From Cytophagales bacterium (GTDB lineage: Bacteria > Bacteroidota > Bacteroidia > Cytophagales > Thermoflexibacteraceae), in NCBI GenBank assembly GCA_947457925.1, contig CANGYA010000012.1, forward strand, positions 1 through 40,189: a DNA stretch of 40,189 nucleotides, in the 5' to 3' direction. Shown here in pieces: positions 37,356 to 40,189 of this stretch. Below the pieces are notes generated by a model that was not told the origin of the DNA, made no database searches, and worked only from the letters and a program-made list of their open reading frames with translations. Each line of letters starts with the position of its first letter. Within the stretch, counting starts at the first letter, position 1. A program made the translations under genes and the position numbers.

Positions 37356-39479
37356 ATGGCTATTGTAAACAAGATTCGGGAAAAAGCAGGCATTGCCGTA
37401 GGTTTTATAGCGGTGAGTATGATACTTTTTATCGTAGGCGGTGATTTACTTTCTCCTAATTCAAAGCTATTAGGTAGCAAAAAGAATGTTGTCGGTGTAA
37501 TAGACGGTAACGAAATCGGATTAGAGGAGTATTCTCGTAAGGTAGAAGAATTGACTGCCAACTATCGTGTGCGACTACAACGTGCACCAAATGACTTTGA
37601 AATGGATTATATCCGCCAAGAGGCGTGGAATGCCATTGTTACTGACCTTATTATGACCAAACAATATGAAAAGTTGGGCTTAATGGTTACGAAAGAGGAA
37701 ATCGTGGATATGTTGCAAGGCAACAACATTCACCCTCAATTAGCTGCGGAGTTCAAAGACGAGCAAGGTAACATTGACAAAAACAGATTGAAACAGTTTT
37801 TTGCCAACTTCAAAAACTTACCGTTGGAGTCGCAAATGCAAGTAAGAGCATTTAAAGACCAATTACCAACGGAGAGATTAAGACAAAAGTACGAAAAGCT
37901 ATTGGGCTACTCTACTTATGTAACTAAATTGGAAGCAGAAAACGAATACCACAACCGTTACAACAAAGTAGATGCAAAATACTTGTATGTACCGTTCAAT
38001 AGCATTGTGGACTCTACCATTCAGGTTACAGACAGCCAAGTAAAAGAATACTTTGATAAGAACAAGAGCAAATATACTAACGAAGATAACCGTGGTATAG
38101 AGTACGTAAGTTTCTCTTTCAAAGCCTCTGGTAATGACTCGGCAGCTATTAAAAAGGAATTGGAAGATTTGATGCCTAAGTTCAAGGAGTTTCAAGATGA
38201 CACTACTTTTGTGCAAGCTAATTCAGATGATAATGCTACTACAGTACGTTCTTATCGTATGAATGAACTACCCAAAGAATTGCAAAGTGTAGAGGCTGCT
38301 AAATTGGTAAAAGGCGAAGTTTTCGGTGTTTTCTTGTCTGAAGGCAGATACAAAATCCATAAAGTAGTAGGTTCAAAAGATGATACAGTGTTTTCTGCAA
38401 GAGCAAGCCACATTTTATTTGAAACAAGAGGCAAATCTGACGCAGAAAAGGCAGAACAAAAGAAAAAAGCTACGGAAGTATTAGACCGTATTAAGAAAAA
38501 CGCATCTGAATTTGAGGCATTGGCAGCTATTTACAATACAGACGCAACTAAAAACAGTGGTGGAGATTTGAATTGGTTTAAGGAAAAACAAATGGTTAAA
38601 CCTTTCAATGATGCCGTAATGAATGCAACTGCCAAAGGTTTAGTACCTACATTGGTAGAAACTGAATTTGGCTACCATATCTTGAAAGTAACAGAAACTA
38701 AGACTAAACAGCAAATCCAAATAGCTACAGTAGCCAAAGACATTGTACCAAGTGAGGCGACAAGAGAAAAGGCTTACGCAGATGCAGCTAACTTTGCCAA
38801 AGCTACTAATTCAGATGAATACTTCAACAATGTAAAGGCAATCAAGGGCTTATTGAGTTTACAAGCCTTGACTATTCCGCCAGATGCGAAGTACATCAAC
38901 AACTTATCAGGTGCAAAAGTACGTGAAGTGGTGCGTTGGACATACAACGAAGAAACAGCGTTGGGCATGGTATCTCCTGTATTTGAGTTAGACGATATGT
39001 ATATCGTGGCTTTATTGAGAGATAAGAAAGACAAGGGCGAGGCGAAATTTGAAGACGTGAAACAGTTGATTACTGCCAAAGTTCGTGAGGAAATGAAAGC
39101 TCAACAAATCATGGATAAGTTAAAAGGCATGACAGGTACATTGGAGGAAATAGCTCAAAAGTACGGACAAGGTGCAACGGTACTTACTCACGAAGACCTC
39201 AACATCAATTCATTATCATTGACAGGTGTAGGTTCTGCTAATCAAACAATCGGCAAAGCTAATGCCTTAGCGAAAGGTGCGAAAACAGCCCCTTACAAAG
39301 ATGACAACGGTGTATTGATATTGGAAATTGTGAATGTAGAGGAAGCTCAAAAAGTAGCCGACCATGCAGCTTACAAGTCTGAATTGGAAAAACAACGTGA
39401 GAATATGTCTAAGTACAACTTCTTGAAAGCTATTAAGAAATTGACTAAGACAGAGGATTATATTGCGAAGTTTTATTAG
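37356..39479 (+). CDS. PpiD/SurA-like peptidyl-prolyl isomerase
   Basis: The 707-residue product is a membrane-anchored periplasmic foldase. An N-terminal membrane segment (GIAVGFIAVSMILFIVGGDLL, residues 14-34 or so) is followed by a SurA-type N-terminal domain, a parvulin domain near residues 345-450 with ASHILFE, GGDLNWFKE and EFGYHILKVTE, and a long C-terminal part. It assists folding of exported proteins. It belongs to the PpiD lineage by anchor and architecture. A bidirectional terminator follows. Confidence 0.85.
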   Translation: MAIVNKIREKAGIAVGFIAVSMILFIVGGDLLSPNSKLLGSKKNVVGVIDGNEIGLEEYSRKVEELTANYRVRLQRAPNDFEMDYIRQEAWNAIVTDLIMTKQYEKLGLMVTKEEIVDMLQGNNIHPQLAAEFKDEQGNIDKNRLKQFFANFKNLPLESQMQVRAFKDQLPTERLRQKYEKLLGYSTYVTKLEAENEYHNRYNKVDAKYLYVPFNSIVDSTIQVTDSQVKEYFDKNKSKYTNEDNRGIEYVSFSFKASGNDSAAIKKELEDLMPKFKEFQDDTTFVQANSDDNATTVRSYRMNELPKELQSVEAAKLVKGEVFGVFLSEGRYKIHKVVGSKDDTVFSARASHILFETRGKSDAEKAEQKKKATEVLDRIKKNASEFEALAAIYNTDATKNSGGDLNWFKEKQMVKPFNDAVMNATAKGLVPTLVETEFGYHILKVTETKTKQQIQIATVAKDIVPSEATREKAYADAANFAKATNSDEYFNNVKAIKGLLSLQALTIPPDAKYINNLSGAKVREVVRWTYNEETALGMVSPVFELDDMYIVALLRDKKDKGEAKFEDVKQLITAKVREEMKAQQIMDKLKGMTGTLEEIAQKYGQGATVLTHEDLNINSLSLTGVGSANQTIGKANALAKGAKTAPYKDDNGVLILEIVNVEEAQKVADHAAYKSELEKQRENMSKYNFLKAIKKLTKTEDYIAKFY

Positions 39480-39497
39480 TAGTCATATTTTATCAAC

Positions 39498-39529
39498 AAA
39501 AAAGGCATCTAAGAATAGATGCCTTTTTT
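39498..39529. terminator. bidirectional terminator
   Basis: AAAAAAGGCATCT pairs with AGATGCCTTTTTT, between the convergent PpiD-like and DMT genes. Confidence 0.85.
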
Positions 39530-39533
39530 GTTT

Positions 39534-39983
39534 TCATTTTTTTACCACCAAATAAGCTCCTGCAATGACCATTGCCATACCTACTATTTTATACGGAGTA
39601 ATAGCTATTTTAGGAAAACCCAACCAACCAAAATTATCCATTAACAAAGTCATGCCTAATTGCCCTGCCACCAACATAACAGTCATGTGGCTTACACCAA
39701 TTTTCGGGGCAGTAATAATAGCCATTGTAACAAAACAAGCCCCCAACAGTCCGCCTGTGAGTTTGTACCATTCTATTTCGCCAAAACTTTGAGGAGAGGG
39801 CAGAGGTTGTTTAAAGACTAATACCAAAAAGCCCAAAATCAATGTACCACCCAAAAAAGAAAGAAAAGCAGCCCCCAAAGGACTGCCTATTGTTTGGCGA
39901 AGCTGTGTATTAACTCCTGCCTGTAGTGCCACAAACACCCCTGAAATAATGGGCAAGAGATAAAAAAGATATTTGCTATTCAT
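39534..39983 (-). CDS. DMT-family transporter (DUF606/YdcZ type)
   Basis: The 149-residue product has about five membrane segments (YLLPIISGVFVALQAGVN, LGAAFLSFLGGTLILGFLV, LTGGLLGACFVTMAIITAP, MTVMLVAGQLGMTLLM, IVGMAMVIAGAYLVV) and the DUF606 features VALQAGVNTQLR and VSHMTVMLVAGQLGM. The family belongs to the drug/metabolite transporter superfamily; substrates are unknown. The half-size form usually works as a dimer. It reads toward the terminator shared with the foldase gene. Confidence 0.8.
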   Translation of the reverse strand: MNSKYLFYLLPIISGVFVALQAGVNTQLRQTIGSPLGAAFLSFLGGTLILGFLVLVFKQPLPSPQSFGEIEWYKLTGGLLGACFVTMAIITAPKIGVSHMTVMLVAGQLGMTLLMDNFGWLGFPKIAITPYKIVGMAMVIAGAYLVVKK

Positions 39984-40102
39984 AGGGTTGTTTTCAAAAT
40001 ATTTATATCAAACGTAATACATTTTTTACCCCCACAAGGGTTTTTAGTATCGTGCTTTAAAAACTTATAGCAAAACTAATTTCTTTCAGAGAAAAAAGTT
40101 GA

Positions 40103-40175
40103 TAGTATTCAAGAAGTTCTCTAAAGATGTCATCTTTTGAAAAGATGACATCTTTAGAGAACTTCTTGAATACTA
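40103..40175. repeat. 73-base perfect palindrome
   Basis: Arms of 36 bases (starting TAGTATTCAAGAAGTTCTC) mirror each other around a single G at 40139. Inside, AAAGATG(T/A)CATCTTT occurs twice and is itself palindromic. No gene in the surrounding 200 bases. Confidence 0.85.
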
Positions 40176-40189
40176 AGTATAACAATTTA

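Noticed and set aside
1-40189. CRISPR array
   Set aside because: Repeats in the window are palindromic, dispersed or irregular; none has regular spacing with unique spacers.

Overview
The window looks like part of a Bacteroidota chromosome, probably from the Cytophagales, carrying a large prophage. Two things support this. Several intergenic regions carry the promoter typical of that phylum (TTG or TTTG, about 20 bases, then TAnnTTTG). The protein types also fit: a Bacteroidota-type MCE protein, a GHL10 glycosidase, a PpiD/SurA-like isomerase, and phage head and tail proteins of the kind found in Bacteroidota prophages. The exact genus cannot be read from the sequence.

Positions 1 to about 26.8 kb are a prophage whose left end lies outside the window. 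Almost all its genes are on the minus strand, so it reads from right to left. The order is: an XRE repressor and divergent switch (25.6-26.8 kb); a small-protein conserved gene and an initiator-type tRNA-Met (24.7-25.2 kb); a cluster of unrecognised early or middle genes including a membrane protein with a lipoprotein-like tail (20.6-24.6 kb); small proteins separated by stem-loops (18.6-20.5 kb); a lysis pair (17.5-18.5 kb); prohead protease-scaffold and major capsid (14.9-16.9 kb); accessory head or tail genes with a PLD-like protein (12.2-14.8 kb); terminase (9.9-12.2 kb); a non-structural cargo zone (5.7-9.8 kb); portal, connector-type genes and a tail-tube-like protein that runs off the left edge. 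No integrase or transposase is visible.

The most notable signal is a promoter class seen four times in the prophage, at 5656, 16881, 17379 and 18558. Each has a perfect TAnnTTTG box with TGTCC(TTT) exactly 23 bases upstream, in place of the TTTG element used by the host genes in this window. All four sit in front of late genes (portal operon, head operon, a 142-residue gene, lysis genes), which suggests a phage-specific late activator site. A second recurring motif, the palindrome TGATAATCA, lies at the repressor start, behind the repressor gene and in the cargo-zone regulatory region.

The cargo zone between terminase and portal holds two independently promoted units. One is a tightly overlapping pair (235-residue protein plus HTH protein, toxin-antitoxin-like in layout) behind a consensus host-type promoter. 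The other is a 471-residue protein with an internal duplication followed by an ArdC-N-like antirestriction protein, behind a structured leader. A 26-bp perfect inverted repeat separates the two.

From about 27 kb to the right end the window is ordinary chromosome: MCE lipid-transport protein, a possible nuclease-fold protein, an ExbB/TolQ-like channel, GHL10 glycosidase, ribosomal protein bS21, an acyl-CoA dehydrogenase-like protein, a YegS-type lipid kinase, a DUF4231 protein with an EF-hand-like loop, a TPR protein, PpiD-like foldase and a DMT transporter. Dispersed palindromic repeats occur in both the prophage and the chromosome, including two MITE-like units at 32.8-33.4 kb and a 73-base palindrome at the right end.
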